A DNA stretch of 64,000 nt from contig JBAJFE010000005.1 in the NCBI GenBank assembly GCA_037903355.1, forward strand, positions 930,001 to 994,000. The letters run 5' to 3'. Positions 12,201-25,700 of the stretch are shown here, piece after piece. The DNA is from Trichuris trichiura. Lineage: Eukaryota; Nematoda; Enoplea; Trichinellida; Trichuridae. A program made the translations under genes and the position numbers. Position 1 is the first letter of the stretch. The number at the start of each line of letters is the position of its first letter. Below the pieces are notes generated by a model that saw nothing but the letters and a program-made list of their open reading frames with translations, ran no database searches and was not told where the DNA came from.

Positions 12201-14049
12201 TTCAATGCTTACCGTACTGATTGTGGCGGGAACGCTATCTTTCTCGAATTGAATAACGTTTCCCTTAACGTCCGTACGCTCTTCCAACTTCATTTCGCTC
12301 GAAGCATGGAATGACGCTGGCTCCGTTACAGACTTTGGGTCGGAAATTGCTGCAGAATAGTCTACCTGCGACTTCTCAGTGTTGCTTTTGCCACCAAATG
12401 AAAAGCTGCGTTTTTGTTCGGTATGAATAGGCAGTTGTGTTGCTGAGTCTAAAGGTATAAAAATTAGCAGAAGAAAAACAGAAATTCTTCAATGACAACT
12501 TGCCGAGATCAGTGTCCAAAGGAGGAAAGACGGACAAGTCTGAAGTGCTGTACGACTTGCGCAACCGCTCTTTGGCAACCAGCATTGATAAAGGGGAAAA
12601 CTCAGACTTCGTCCGACGAAACTGTGGTGAGTTTTCTGATTCTCCCTTATCCGCAAGGTCGTTATTTAATAACCGCTCGACAAGCAGGTCATATTCGGTA
12701 ACATTGCCGGATAATAGCTTTATCGCTTGGCGATCAGAACGTATAACAACGTTATTTATTGAAAGTACAATGTCGCCTGGCTTCAGTCCACATTTTGCTG
12801 CCGGAGAGTCTGCCAGAACTTCCAATACTTCTACCGAACGAGCAGCCTTCTTAAGGCCGTAGGACTTGAAATTTTTTTCGATGAAACTTAGGCAACTTTG
12901 AAAATGGCAACCATACCCTACGGAAAAGTATACCCGTTGTAGCTTCGGGTGATTGCTTGCGCAATCTAAGCACAAGCGCAAAGGGCAAGTCAGAGTTAGC
13001 TCGGACGGATACCCATTTATCAGCTAAAAGAAAAAAACAGTGATTTCTATCTATTCCAGCCTAAGCATATACATGTGCTAAAGCGAAGGAACATTTCGGA
13101 ATGTCCCAGCGGCAAATCGCAAACGTTCAGTCGTGTGCAGCGAACGGATGTTATGGTCAAACAACCGCTTATCTTTTCGCTTAACCATTCGCTCGAAGCA
13201 AACGACGCGGGCTGATACATTGGATTCGAAAACAATGGTTCGAATCGGATTCGGTACGCTGGCAAAACATGCTTTTTGCGAAGCATCCGCTTGAACTGTA
13301 ATAGGGCAAGTGAATTAAATAGAAGCAGTTTGCAAAAGTCTTGCCTGATTAATAATCAACGGCACTAGTTGGGGTAGATGGCGCTTTCTCAGTTTGGAAT
13401 CGATGTCAAAGTCGATTCGTGGTTCCTAAAGAAGCGTTGCGGAAACAAACTGATAAGACAGAGTTCTCCCTACCTGCGTGAAAGCAAAGCTCCAATGAGT
13501 GAACGGATTTCGCGTAAGTCGTAGTCGAACCTCACCGCTGATACGGGACACTTTGACGCGAAGACAAGCATTGCTATCAATGATGCTAACTAAATTGAGA
13601 ACTAATTCGAACTCGCCGTGATATTCGACGTCCAAGAGAAGCTCCAATTCCTAAAAGGGAAGAATTCGCGCGAAATGATCGAAAGCGAGAAAAACAATTG
13701 CCTCAAAACCGTCCTCGTCAGCTGACAAGCGTACGTTGCAAACTTGAGACGATTTGACGACCGGAAGGTGACATCCAACGTCCAAGCTTACTATACGTAT
13801 GTCTTGCAAAACTCGACTGGCAGCAAAATGGGATAACAATTCGCAAAACTCAGTTCTCAACTTCCTCAACAACCATCTGCAAAACTGTCTGTTCATTGAT
13901 GGTACAGGAAAAGAAAGACAAATCTGGGACGACCAGTACTGACATATTGTTATTACTACGAGCGCGAAAAGGAGTACAATAAAAGAAGTCGTAATCGCCT
14001 TTAACTCTGTAACTGTAACAGACCCCATTAAGTTGCCCAACAGGTTCAT
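9242..14049 (-). CDS. PDZD8: PDZD8 orthologue, ER-anchored SMP lipid-transfer/contact-site protein
   Basis: Fourteen exons in phase: 14049-13931, 13876-13696, 13650-13474, 13425-13345, 13295-13073, 13023-12917, 12864-12504, 12448-12213, 11026-10823, 10774-10668, 10615-10430, 10376-9698, 9638-9507, 9397-9242; about 982 aa. Order: N-terminal hydrophobic helix; SMP domain (FTHWSF, RKKHVLPAYRIRFEP); C2-like strand (GCLTITSVRCTRL); PDZ (ADSPAAKCGLKPGDIVLSIN); a second C2-like region (GEQFSWRT to LCYGDVSAIF); C1 zinc finger (HQW then CFIC, CTQC, HKKC); coiled coil; Glu-rich tail. This is the PDZD8 architecture. In other animals PDZD8 tethers the ER to late endosomes or mitochondria and moves lipids through the SMP module. 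Two introns appear to be GC-AG (13344-13296, 12503-12449). One intron (12212-11027) is 1.19 kb; the rest are about 50 nt. The hydrophobic helix abuts the SMP more closely than in human, so a further 5' exon is possible. Confidence 0.88.
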
Positions 14050-17000
14050 AACGACAAAAAGGCTTTAGTTATCCATGCTCAACCAGTCCCTGTTCTATTG
14101 TCGTCTTGTTAAGCTTGTTTTCTCCAGCCCACCACATTTTCCCCTTTAAACGAAAAATCTCGCGTCAAAAACTAAAGGAATTTTGCCTGACCATTATGGG
14201 ACATTAGAAAATCATGTGACAAAAATTTCATAGATACTTCTCAGGCAGCGAAAATGATTTGCCAACGTCGGAATGCCCCAACAAAAAATTATACACCCTA
14301 ACTTGAAGCCACTGCTTCGGAAAAACTGAGCTGTGAAGATGCAAGAGCAGGCAAAGCGTTCCGTCCACACGAACTGAAGAGTACCGTTCTGACCAATTAA
14401 GCTTCAAGGCGCATCTCTATACCTGAACATACTCACAAGTGAGTGGTTCATTTCTTTGCCTCAAAGCCGCTATGATTATGTAACAGCAGCGTCCATATGC
14501 TGTCAGTAACATCGGTAAAAGTTTGTCGAAACTATTTTGAATAAACGCTATTGTTGCAACTTCATTTTATGAGAATTTTAAAATGCCCGAAAGCGGCGCA
14601 CAGGACGCCGGTCAGAAGGCCAAAGTCTAAGTATTAAATGTCACCACCTACTGAGTGCTACGCTAAGATGGAAAAAATCATAAATTTACTAATGCGGCAA
14701 AGGCATGCCAAAAAGCAAAGAAGAAATTAGTGGAACCACATTTACAGAGATTACCTATTTTTTTGAATAATATACGCCCTACCTACTTATCGTTAAATGA
14801 CAGTTAACGGTGAACCTGCGTCCCGTGACGGTATTACTGTACTGATAAAGTTAAAGGTTAGTCGTATTTTTACCGTGCCGCAATAAACTCAAGCAAACTT
14901 TCAGGCGATCATATATTCAACCTGCAAATCAAAAATTGAATAGACAAGAAGACGTGAGGCATTATGGCCATTTTTAAAAACTGATTTCACTATACAGGAA
15001 CTTTCCTGTTCGGGGGAAATTGCTTCATCCATCATCTTTGCCAATAAAGACGGGCCAGGGAAGCTTCGCTATAATAAAATCAGTTTTTAAAAACGGGAGC
15101 TACCGTAAATAAGATCTGCCACGAAAACTTACGAACCCGTTACGAGATGCTACGTATTCAAATCTGACGAACGTGAAAAGCATCGTCTGCATATGTTGGC
15201 TTACGTACGTCATATACTGAAGATAAACCAACTGAATTTCATTGCAAGTACTAAACGTGCCACGTTACGCTACTGAACCAATAGGGAAACTTAGAAAAAG
15301 CTTGTGCTAATAGCCTGCTCTTATGAAAAATGGGAATCTTCGCCCACGGAAAATTCCCCTATACTTAGGGTCTAAGCCTTAGCTGAAAGTTCAATCGGAT
15401 TTGCAAAATTCTTAAACTGTTATTGAAAACACAACTCTTCTCAACGGATTTTTAGACTTTCATAAAGTTCGTACAGGAAAATGAACGTTCTTCGCGACTA
15501 TACTGCCGCTGACAGGGGGACCCTAAAAAAGCTGTTTTTCAAATTCAAATACTTCGCTAATTTCTCCTTGTCGAACATCTGGAAAATGCTTAAGCAAGCG
15601 CCAAGTTTGACGAGGTCAAAAGAGAAAAGAGACAGCGCGAATTTCGAAACCTTGAAGAAAACGGGATTATGCGAAGAACCTGAATTTTCTTAATTACTGT
15701 AGGTCAGGCCGACTACGAAATATTGCACCAAATTTCTTCGGTTAACATTAACGTTTAAAATAACAATTTCACCATACTGGATGTTATCAACTGCGCAATC
15801 TTGGAGAGTTAACTGTACAATTAGAATGCCATGTTTGATTTACGGTGTTCAAGGGAAGAAGGCACCGGAAACATTCACGTCTCGCAGGCATTGTTCTTCA
15901 CAAGCGACAATACTCAACGACATTCAGTCGCCGGTGACGACTGCTCAATAAGGCAAACAGTTAACGAACATTTACCTTCGAAGACGTCTGGTTTGTCTTA
16001 TTTCTTGGAAAACAAACTGCAAGACCAAATTCAATGAAATGCAAGATTCCTTCTTTTTCAGCACATCGCTTAGACCGGGGCTGACCAGCAGCTGTTTCAA
16101 TTCCTGAATTTAAGACAACATACAGATGCCGTATAAAAGTCGATACACGTTTCTACTAACCGTCGGAAGTCGAAAGCAACTGCCTGCATGAACTTCGCTT
16201 GGCGCAACGCTTTGCCCCGTCGGTAACCACTGATGAACACCAAAGAACCAAACGAGTTCAAGAAGAATGATACAAAAAATACCCGACAAAAAAGCGACGA
16301 GCAAAAGCAGCATAACGAGACAAAGTTGTCAGCCAACCAACGGACGCTTTCGAACGATCAGGTGAAACAATAAGCCAATTGAAGCAACAACGTTGTCGAC
16401 GACAATAGCGCAACTTCTTACATACAGTTCCGCTTTGCTACGGAGAAAGAATAGCCGTTAAATGGACTGAACGACCACAATGCGAACAGTCCGACTTAAG
16501 CAAATACAGAATACAATGCCGTCAAGCGTTGTTGAGACGCTTCTCCAATTTGACAACTATGAAATGATGAGCAGTTTTTGAAAAATGCACCGATCGCACA
16601 GCTCTTCGCGATCATCAACTGACTAGTCGACCAATTGCACCTGCACTGTCGTCTAGACGTCGCCAACAATCGAGAAAGAGAGGAGAATAATTGCCGTCTC
16701 AAAATCGTCAACTTATTGTCTAATGCTTCAACCACTTCAGACGGGCAGCTGACTAACCAACAAGAGCTTCAACACGGCAAAGTCGATCTGCCCATCGGCA
16801 AATCATCATCGCCTGCAACCGCCTCTACGCGCAAACCGTAAATGAACAAAAATACTACTAACTAGCAAAGTTTTCCTACCATTTTCGCACCTTCAAACTA
16901 CTGCCATCGAATTTTTGCACTACGCTCGCAACGACTGACCTTTAGACGCCGTCAAAACCGCCCAAAATATACTACCGTACATTTTAAAAATAAGCAGGTA

Positions 17001-17202
17001 CATATTCAATATCGTACTTCTACGAAACCCCGCCGACGCAGTTAAGATAGTAGAAAAGAGCTGATTTCACGGCAAACATATTCTTTTTTAATAATTGCCT
17101 ACGCAAAATCCATCATGCGAGGAAAATAATCAAAAAAATACTCGAACAGTGCATACGGCAACGCGAATGGATAATGCTTGAATAGTGACAGTAGTGAATT
17201 GC
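14050..17202. other. intergenic, no gene recognised
   Basis: Shared 5' side of PDZD8 and 3' side of the PAQR gene. A small minus-strand frame at 16313-16110 begins like a signal peptide (MLLLLVAFLSGIFCIILL) but has no splice partners or homology I recognise. A 17-bp inverted repeat pair is listed separately. Otherwise nothing is supported. Confidence 0.5.
14971..15093. repeat. 17-bp perfect inverted repeat pair, 89-nt spacer
   Basis: The left arm at 14971-14987 (tttttaaaaactgattt) is the exact reverse complement of 15077-15093. Flanks show no target-site duplication that I can see. It could be a remnant of a small foldback element or a chance A/T-rich hairpin. Confidence 0.5.
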
Positions 17203-18648
17203 TTAAGCAACGGTGGAGGTTAAAGCAATGCTAGTGTCGCACTGGTCGCCGGAAAGACGAACAACTGCCATTTCCGTAATGCCGTGGTAGTGAACAAACG
17301 CGGCTGCCACGACGAACAGGTGGAAGATCTGATGAGACTGACACTGCAAAAAAGGAAGTGAACGTCAAGCAAAGCCAACTACTTTAACTTACCCATATGT
17401 CAAACTTGCCGGGATAGAATCGCTCGGGTACGCGAAGGGCGTACAGGACGGCGCCAGAAATGTACAAAGCCGCCATCAACATTAGCCAACCAAAGGACGC
17501 TTCCTGAATGGCCGCCATGAAACCATCGGTGACAAAGTAATGAATGCACGGGATCACTCCCGACAAACCCAAAGAAACAAATACTATTGCGCGCGTAGGC
17601 CTATGCTTAGGATGGGAAAAACGATCGAACAAGGAAACAATTATGGAGATGACACCCAAGACGGCAATGAATGTTGTGTAAAATATCTTAGCCCATCGTC
17701 TGCAGTAAAAACCGTAGAAGAGCCATGGTACAAACGAGCCTACAATTAACAACGATATGCCCACGTAGTCGAGCCTAAATTAAAACAACAAATTAGGGAG
17801 AAAAAATGCAAATGAGCTTTTGAACGCCTACTTGCTGAACAGCTTGGTTACATTGACCGAGTGACAGGAAACCGTATGAAAAGCGCTCGAGAAGCCCAAG
17901 CAGAGAATAGCGCTGATAAAGAACACTGAAAAGACGACTTTTTCCTGATATTGCACCTCCGTTTCCGGTCTGGACAAAAAGTATGCGGCTACTCCAATAA
18001 AGGTGGCGCAACCTAAAAGCGCAAACATTACGTATTGCATAGCGAACGTCAGAAAACAAAGAATGCAAAATTACCCAGCATATGAGTCCATATATTGCCT
18101 GTCTCCGTATGAATACGAAATATCGACTTTAAGCATGCGTTGTAAGAAGGCAACGGAGGGCGATGTCCCGACTTCAAGAAATCATTGTCTTTCAGCCAAT
18201 CGGGTAAAGACTGGAAGTGCGTAACTTTCCACGATGCCTCCCACATCTGAAAAAGATCCAATGTGAGAGGCAATAGTAAAGGGTGAAAGAAAAAAATTAC
18301 CGTTTTAACCAGGAGATTCTTAGCCGTATCCAATGATGGAAGGCAGAAGAAGTCTTCGCCTTCCAAGTCGTCCACTTTGCTCTCGTCATACTGAATGTGT
18401 TGTTCATAGCTGATCTGCAATCCTTCTCGATCGCCAAGCGAAAGACGGGCGCGAAGTTCCGTTTCGTCCGACCATGGAGCTATAACTTGCGACGTTGAAG
18501 CCGGCTCGGAGGTCGCTCCTGAATCGCTAGGATGTAACGAATCGTTTGCATCGTGATACTCCTCCACGTCCGAGTCGGACGAACTAATAGCTTCGTCATT
18601 CTGCTTTACTACAACTTCAATTGGAACTGGTCGTTTTTCCTCGTTCAT
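17203..18648 (-). CDS. PAQR-family seven-helix receptor (adiponectin-receptor like)
   Basis: Five exons, 18648-18301, 18246-18075, 18012-17832, 17774-17393 and 17343-17203, total 1224 nt, 407 aa. The acidic, Ser-rich N-terminus is followed by the conserved entry motif (LPDWLKDNDFLKSGHRPP, SIFRIHTETGNIWTHML) and seven predicted membrane helices. Putative zinc-binding histidines of the AdipoR site are present: one in FHTVSCHS after helix 2, and the C-terminal pair in QSHQIFH; VHYHG follows. AdipoR/PAQR1-2 proteins have Zn-dependent ceramidase-type activity, and nematode members maintain membrane fluidity. All introns are about 50-60 nt with GT-AG ends. The start is the only ATG in frame before the conserved core. 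High confidence in the family; orthology to a specific PAQR (PAQR-1/2 type) is inferred. Confidence 0.95.
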
Positions 18649-20953
18649 TTATGTCTAAATTACCCTACAACAAAAACTCCACATTAAATATTCAACATAT
18701 TTACAAACTGCTTCTCGGGACAAAATGTACACTAACTAAAGAAAACAAAGAAAGCCTTACAAGTGCAACTTAGCTTTTGTAAACAACCTGAAATGAGCTA
18801 ATCAAAATCATCGTATTTAACATAGTAAAAGAAATAATACGCCAACTATCCATTACGCATTGCATAATATGCTTTCGTCCGAAACCGCCATCAGTTCAGG
18901 ACGAGAAAAAAACGATTACGACGATAAGATTGCATTCAAAAAAAGACGCTTAACTGATATATATTAAAGGTCAGTTGACGTAAGCAGCAAACCAAGCGCT
19001 ACGCTACGAAATGTTCACAATTTCAGCACGTTTGAATCATAGCATCTTTGCCTTTGCAATCTAATTTTGCATAAAAAGTGGCGCTCAAGACAACCCAATC
19101 AATTAGATTATTACAATCTGCAGTCAATCATTTTTACTGCTACCTATATGCGAGCGCATAATTTAATTTAAAAAAAGCCGAATTTAAAATATTCGAATGG
19201 TGTACGGTATTTAAAGCTGACAAATACTGCGCATCGTATAAAGATACTGTACTTACGGCGAAGTTGGAGAGTCGCGCAGGAATGCGACTTCGCCCACTAA
19301 ACTTATAGGCAAAACTGGAAACGACAATCGCGCGTACTTTGTACGGATGTGTCAATCAATCGGCAAGAATAAATATTAAGCTTTATTGATAAGATAAATA
19401 CCTGCCAAGAAGAGTTAGCCTTGTCAGCTTCAATTACGTTAACTGTTAATAGCGCGAAAAAAGCCATTATCAGCAACGGCTAATCACACCCGTCGAGAAA
19501 TGATTTCAAAAAAGCATTGCCAATTAAAAGGGAAAAATTCAACCAATCCATTCGCGTAGCAGACAAGCGAGGAGGTCACGCAAATACTTCGCGAAATATT
19601 TACAGTAGGAAAGCGTGCCGGAATATTTCGACGAAAGACGAGCGGCGGCTTGAAAATAACTTGTGTGACGAAGATGACGAATTGCTAAATTTCACTTTCA
19701 AATTACTCAAGCTCACTGACGACCACAACTTGAATAGGCAATAAAATCGAGCAAGCAAACGGCTTAAACTATTCGAATTAACGTATCGGCTGCTAGCTTC
19801 TGTCGCGAGCGAAAAAAAACGAACGCTTAAACATTCAAGCAAATGAAATTCTCAAGGGTAAAAACAACGATGGAAAACTTTTTAAAAAGTAGTCATACTA
19901 TATCAATAATGTAAAAAAGATGTGGTAAATAGAAAATTAAGCGCTACTTCGATGGTTACCTGTCGTCCAGCGACCGAGTTTACTCTTTTCCTGGAAAACG
20001 TTGTCCGCAGTCAAGTTTTGCAAGCCCTATTTCCATTATTGTCTGACTGCCGCTTTACGCTATAATCAATCAAATGCTATTGCGCGGCAATATGGGCGCC
20101 AGTTATGCCTGGAAGAACGGATGGACAAAAATAACACGCTGACAAACCGCAAAAATGATTACTCGCAGGCAAGCACCCACTTTCAAGGCAAACATGCCAC
20201 CATTACGATCACGTGAAGCAGTTAAAAATTTCCCGCTTTAAAAGGTGAATGTCACAGCGTGGTTTTCGTTGACCTTCTGATTAACCCCAACTTCAAAGAG
20301 ACCAATAAAAGAGAAGAAAACAAGTTTGACGATTGGAGCGACCGTAAATCTTGCTAGATAGCACAGCTTGAAACGGATGCCACTTCGGCATACAGCTTTT
20401 AAATTAACCAAAAACTAAAGAAACGATGCTAAAGAAATTCCTACTGGCTAAGCGCGAAGGACGGATGAGCAAAGAATACCGTTACAGCAAAGCAAACACG
20501 CAGAAATGGTCAGCGCGACCGATTTTATTGCGCCCTATTGGCGGGACGACTTTAGCCTGGCTCGCTTGTAAATTCGAAATTCCGTTAAGGCGTACGTCAA
20601 CGCGAAAAAGCCCTTCGGTCGCGACGACAACCCGACAGGTGCCCAAATACGTCAAAGCGGTTAACCAGATAAAACGTGAAGAAAACGTTTTTTTTACCTA
20701 GCAAACGCCCAATGTCCAACTTAAGAAGTTTATTGCACCCGTTGGCAATACGTACACTTCGGCCAGAAGTAGCGCATTCCTCCGCAACGAGTCCTATTAT
20801 GATAACAGCCGATGCAGAGTTGTTCTTACTGTAGCAAAGGTCTTGAGCATATAATAAAGTATACTGTAAAAGTTGGGCATCTATTTGTTCGTTCGAGATT
20901 TGTGAAGCTGTTTGGCAAGCGCGTTTGACCATTTGGTTGCGGCGAAGTTTTAA
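18649..20953. other. intergenic between divergent PAQR (-) and CRK (+) genes
   Basis: About 2.3 kb between two divergently transcribed genes, so it should hold both promoters. Open frames at 19517-19744 and 20426-20701 lack homology and splice partners. No clear TATA box, tRNA or repeat was recognised. Confidence 0.5.
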
Positions 20954-22429
<1,476 letters not shown>

Positions 22430-22750
22430 GGGAAAAAAGGTCCTTTTAGCATTCAACATTCGGTGCTCAACACACGTTTTAGCCACTTTCCAACCCGCGG
22501 ATGCATTTTTTTCTTTGTCTACTTATACATAGGCAATCCTTTATTTCGTCTCACAATAGTATATACAGATAAGAAGAGAAAAGGAAACAACTGAGCTTTT
22601 TTGCCACCCGACCGCGACGTTCGTTTAACGAAAAGGGAGATTCGCTACGCGGCCGGTAACAACTGTGCGAACGGGATGTACGTTGAGCGCGAATGGATAT
22701 TTTCAAAAAAAACGAACGAGGTCCGTATGGCACATGCCGTTACCGCTAAT
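22430..22750. other. short convergent intergenic region (CRK and FNIP 3' ends)
   Basis: The CRK (+) and FNIP (-) stop codons face each other across 321 bp, so the two 3' UTRs and poly(A) sites must be packed here or overlap. I see no canonical AATAAA signal that I would assign with confidence. Confidence 0.5.
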
Positions 22751-25700
22751 TCAAATAACCCCTAAAGAGAGGACAGTTTCCGAAGAATGTACGGTGGCAA
22801 CGGACATAAGCAAAGGGATATCGCTCAAATCGCAGCCGACCAAGTTGGCAACCTTCAGAAGATCTAAAGTGCTATTACGGTCGTCGTCAACGAGTGTGGT
22901 CAACGCGCAACTTTTCGAATAGACGTCGGCAAGATGGTCTTCCAAATTTCCCATACACTGAATAGACAAAGCGTATTGTGTAGACAACAACTAACAGCGT
23001 AGAAAAGCGAGCAACCTACCAATTCCGTAGACAAGTGCTTCTCCATGAGAAATTTCGTCTGTTCCACCATGTCCGATATAAGCTTTGACGGAACGAAGCA
23101 ATTGCCTTCTCCGGTGAAGCAGTAGTTGGCTGAACTCGATATTAACCGTACACTCCTAAAAAAGAATGTCGCTTCAAATGAAGGCCATACGCGTCATGTG
23201 GGTACGAATACCAATCGCTCGTGTTGGCGACAATGCATACAGCTTCCTTGATCGGTTCGGGACTGGTGATATTCGCCGATGCCAATTGCTTCATGGCGTC
23301 GTGTACTTTTTCATACACGCTTGGCGTAAACAACGTTCCCGCCAAGGCGAAATACGGGGAAAACTCTTCCGTATAAGCGGCAATCAGCGAACTTCCCAAA
23401 TCGGCTATTCTGTTGTTGACGCGTCCGCCCGAAGCTTCCGTTTTCGCTTGGTCAGTCTGATCACTTCGATGCTCTGAGATGTAACGGTATAATTAGAACT
23501 TTTTCGCGCTAATTGCCACCTATTGCAGACCTTTTAATTCTTCAACGTAGCTACCTGCGAACACGTCGTCGTAGGTGATGGAGCTCGGGTCGACATACAG
23601 ATTGTCCGAAGGATGTTGGTCGGAAACAACCGACTTGAGCCCACCGTCATTGTCTTCATTCTTTTCGCGTCCAGTGGTCTCCTTCTTTTTTGGCGAACCA
23701 TAGGCGGAACCATCGTTGGAATCAGGAGGCGAATTCTCCTGAATAACGCTGCTTCTCAACGACGCATAGGGCGAACAGCAAGCCTGTGGTTGCTGACGAC
23801 TTTGCGGAGGCAATGTACCCGCATCTTCGGCAGTGGACAAAACGGAAGCATTTCTGAGCAAACAAAGAGAAGTGGGCTCGCGTTGAGTCGAGGATGAAAG
23901 CGACGATGGAAGCTTGAAGCTAGCCGCATTCATGCGCAACAACCGTTCCGTAGACAACGTTGAACCGGACCTGCATCGAAGGCGATTGGCTGCCGTTCTA
24001 TCGAGGCGCAAAGTCTCTTTGGCGGAAGAATGCCTTTGCCTTAGCTGCCAGCTTAAGCCAGCCATCGTAGTACCCTGAGATAATGAATAGCATCGCTTGA
24101 AGGTTGTATCAAGCGAAGGCGATTCCCATTCGTCCGCGCCGCCTTGATGACCAACATGCAAAGGAGATGGAATGGCATTGTGGGTAACGACAACTTTCTT
24201 TTCCGTCTCGCTGTTATCCGCTGCAGCGGGAGCGCCGAACAATGACTCATCGTCGTCATTGAGAAGTCGTGCCAATTGCGCGCATTCACTATTCGCATTC
24301 ACCGGCGAAGAATTTTGTTCTATGGAACTGCACCGAATGAAGTAAGACAAAATGAACAAAATTTTCATAACAAAATCCCGCCTGTCCCCTAAGACAAGCG
24401 TTCTCGCTATGCGACAAGGACTGGTGACAGCTCCCCATATGTCTCTGAAAAATAATTTTCACATTACATATATGCCTACGCCTGCCGGGCGAACTTACAA
24501 AAGCTGAGCCAAGTGCTGGTTGTACGGATGCGCAGCGGCTTCCGTATTTCTCCGCTGAAAAAGGAATCACTCTTGGATGGGAGAGAAAAAATGTACGACA
24601 CAACTCTTACCCACTGAGGTAGTTTAGTGAGCCTAGGCACTTCTTCGGCGAATACCATTGAAGGAGCGACGCTTGACACCCAAGTTAGGTGGTTCATCAA
24701 GCATGCCGTCAGCAGGGTGCTTAGAAAACTACAAAATGTTGTTCACAGTGGCTGCAACGGCAAGAAGAAAAAAAAATGAAAGTATACAAGTTGCTTTCGC
24801 GGACGTCGCAAGTGTTGGCCAACTGATTGAACACGCGCAGGAAGGTTGCGTCGAGCTGACGTTTTTGCGTTTTGTCCGCCGGGTGCATTAGCGTCAGCCA
24901 GACCGGATACGAGAAGCGCGGAGTCTCGTAGAGAACGCGTATTGCACTGACGAAAGCCATCCACGCCTTCCAAACATTCACGGAGAAGACCTTTTTCGAA
25001 AAGTACGTCTTCAGAATGGCTTCTTGAAGCAAATTCAATTCCAGCTCGACTATTTGCATGTGCAAAAGCAGAAAGCGTCTGAAGTAGCTGAAAAAATGCT
25101 AATTTTTTTAAACATAAGCATTTTACAGCAAGTACGATAAAGTAATTTTTTTTTACAATGCGCAATAGAGGGGACCAGTCGCGTTAACTGAATACGAAAT
25201 TTTGAATTTTCTCTTGTACGTGCTTAATGCTTTTCAGGTACATACATGTCCGGCGTCATTTCGCTCACAATTTGAGGCTATAGTTTGCCGGCGATGCATG
25301 TCTTAACAAGTATGGAAGTAGTCTTTGCGCATGCTGTTTGAGGAACGAATTCGGACCTTTTGAGTACTGTAGATTGAACTGAAATCAAGTTACGTTACAG
25401 CAAGTAATTGCAGGTAGTCTAATGTATGCTTAAACTAGAACTGTCTACGCTTGCTTGGACTAACAGAACTTGAAATTAGTTCAGCCTACAGTACTTAGTG
25501 GGTATATCTCACCAAAGACGCTAAAATCTTCTTAGGCGCTTTAATAAGCATATTTTCCTTTTGTTCCACATCTGCTTTTACCGCTGATAATTTTCGCGCG
25601 CATTACGTAAGTGCAAGACGTGCTCCTAAACGAGAATAGGAGTGCCGCTTGCGTAGTCACTACGATGGGCACTAAGTCTTAATACTTAATGGTGATGAGT

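Noticed and set aside
12449..12480. 31-nt ultrashort intron in PDZD8 (and similar 25-31-nt candidates in PKD and EMC1)
   Set aside because: In each case a donor 20-35 bases upstream gives a 44-58-nt intron in the right phase and a better family alignment.
16110..16313. Small signal-peptide-like protein on the minus strand
   Set aside because: Hydrophobic start only; no homology, no promoter or splice support, and an overlapping frame is equally open.
19517..19842. Open frames on both strands between PAQR and CRK
   Set aside because: Overlapping frames of similar length on opposite strands, with no homology or splice structure.
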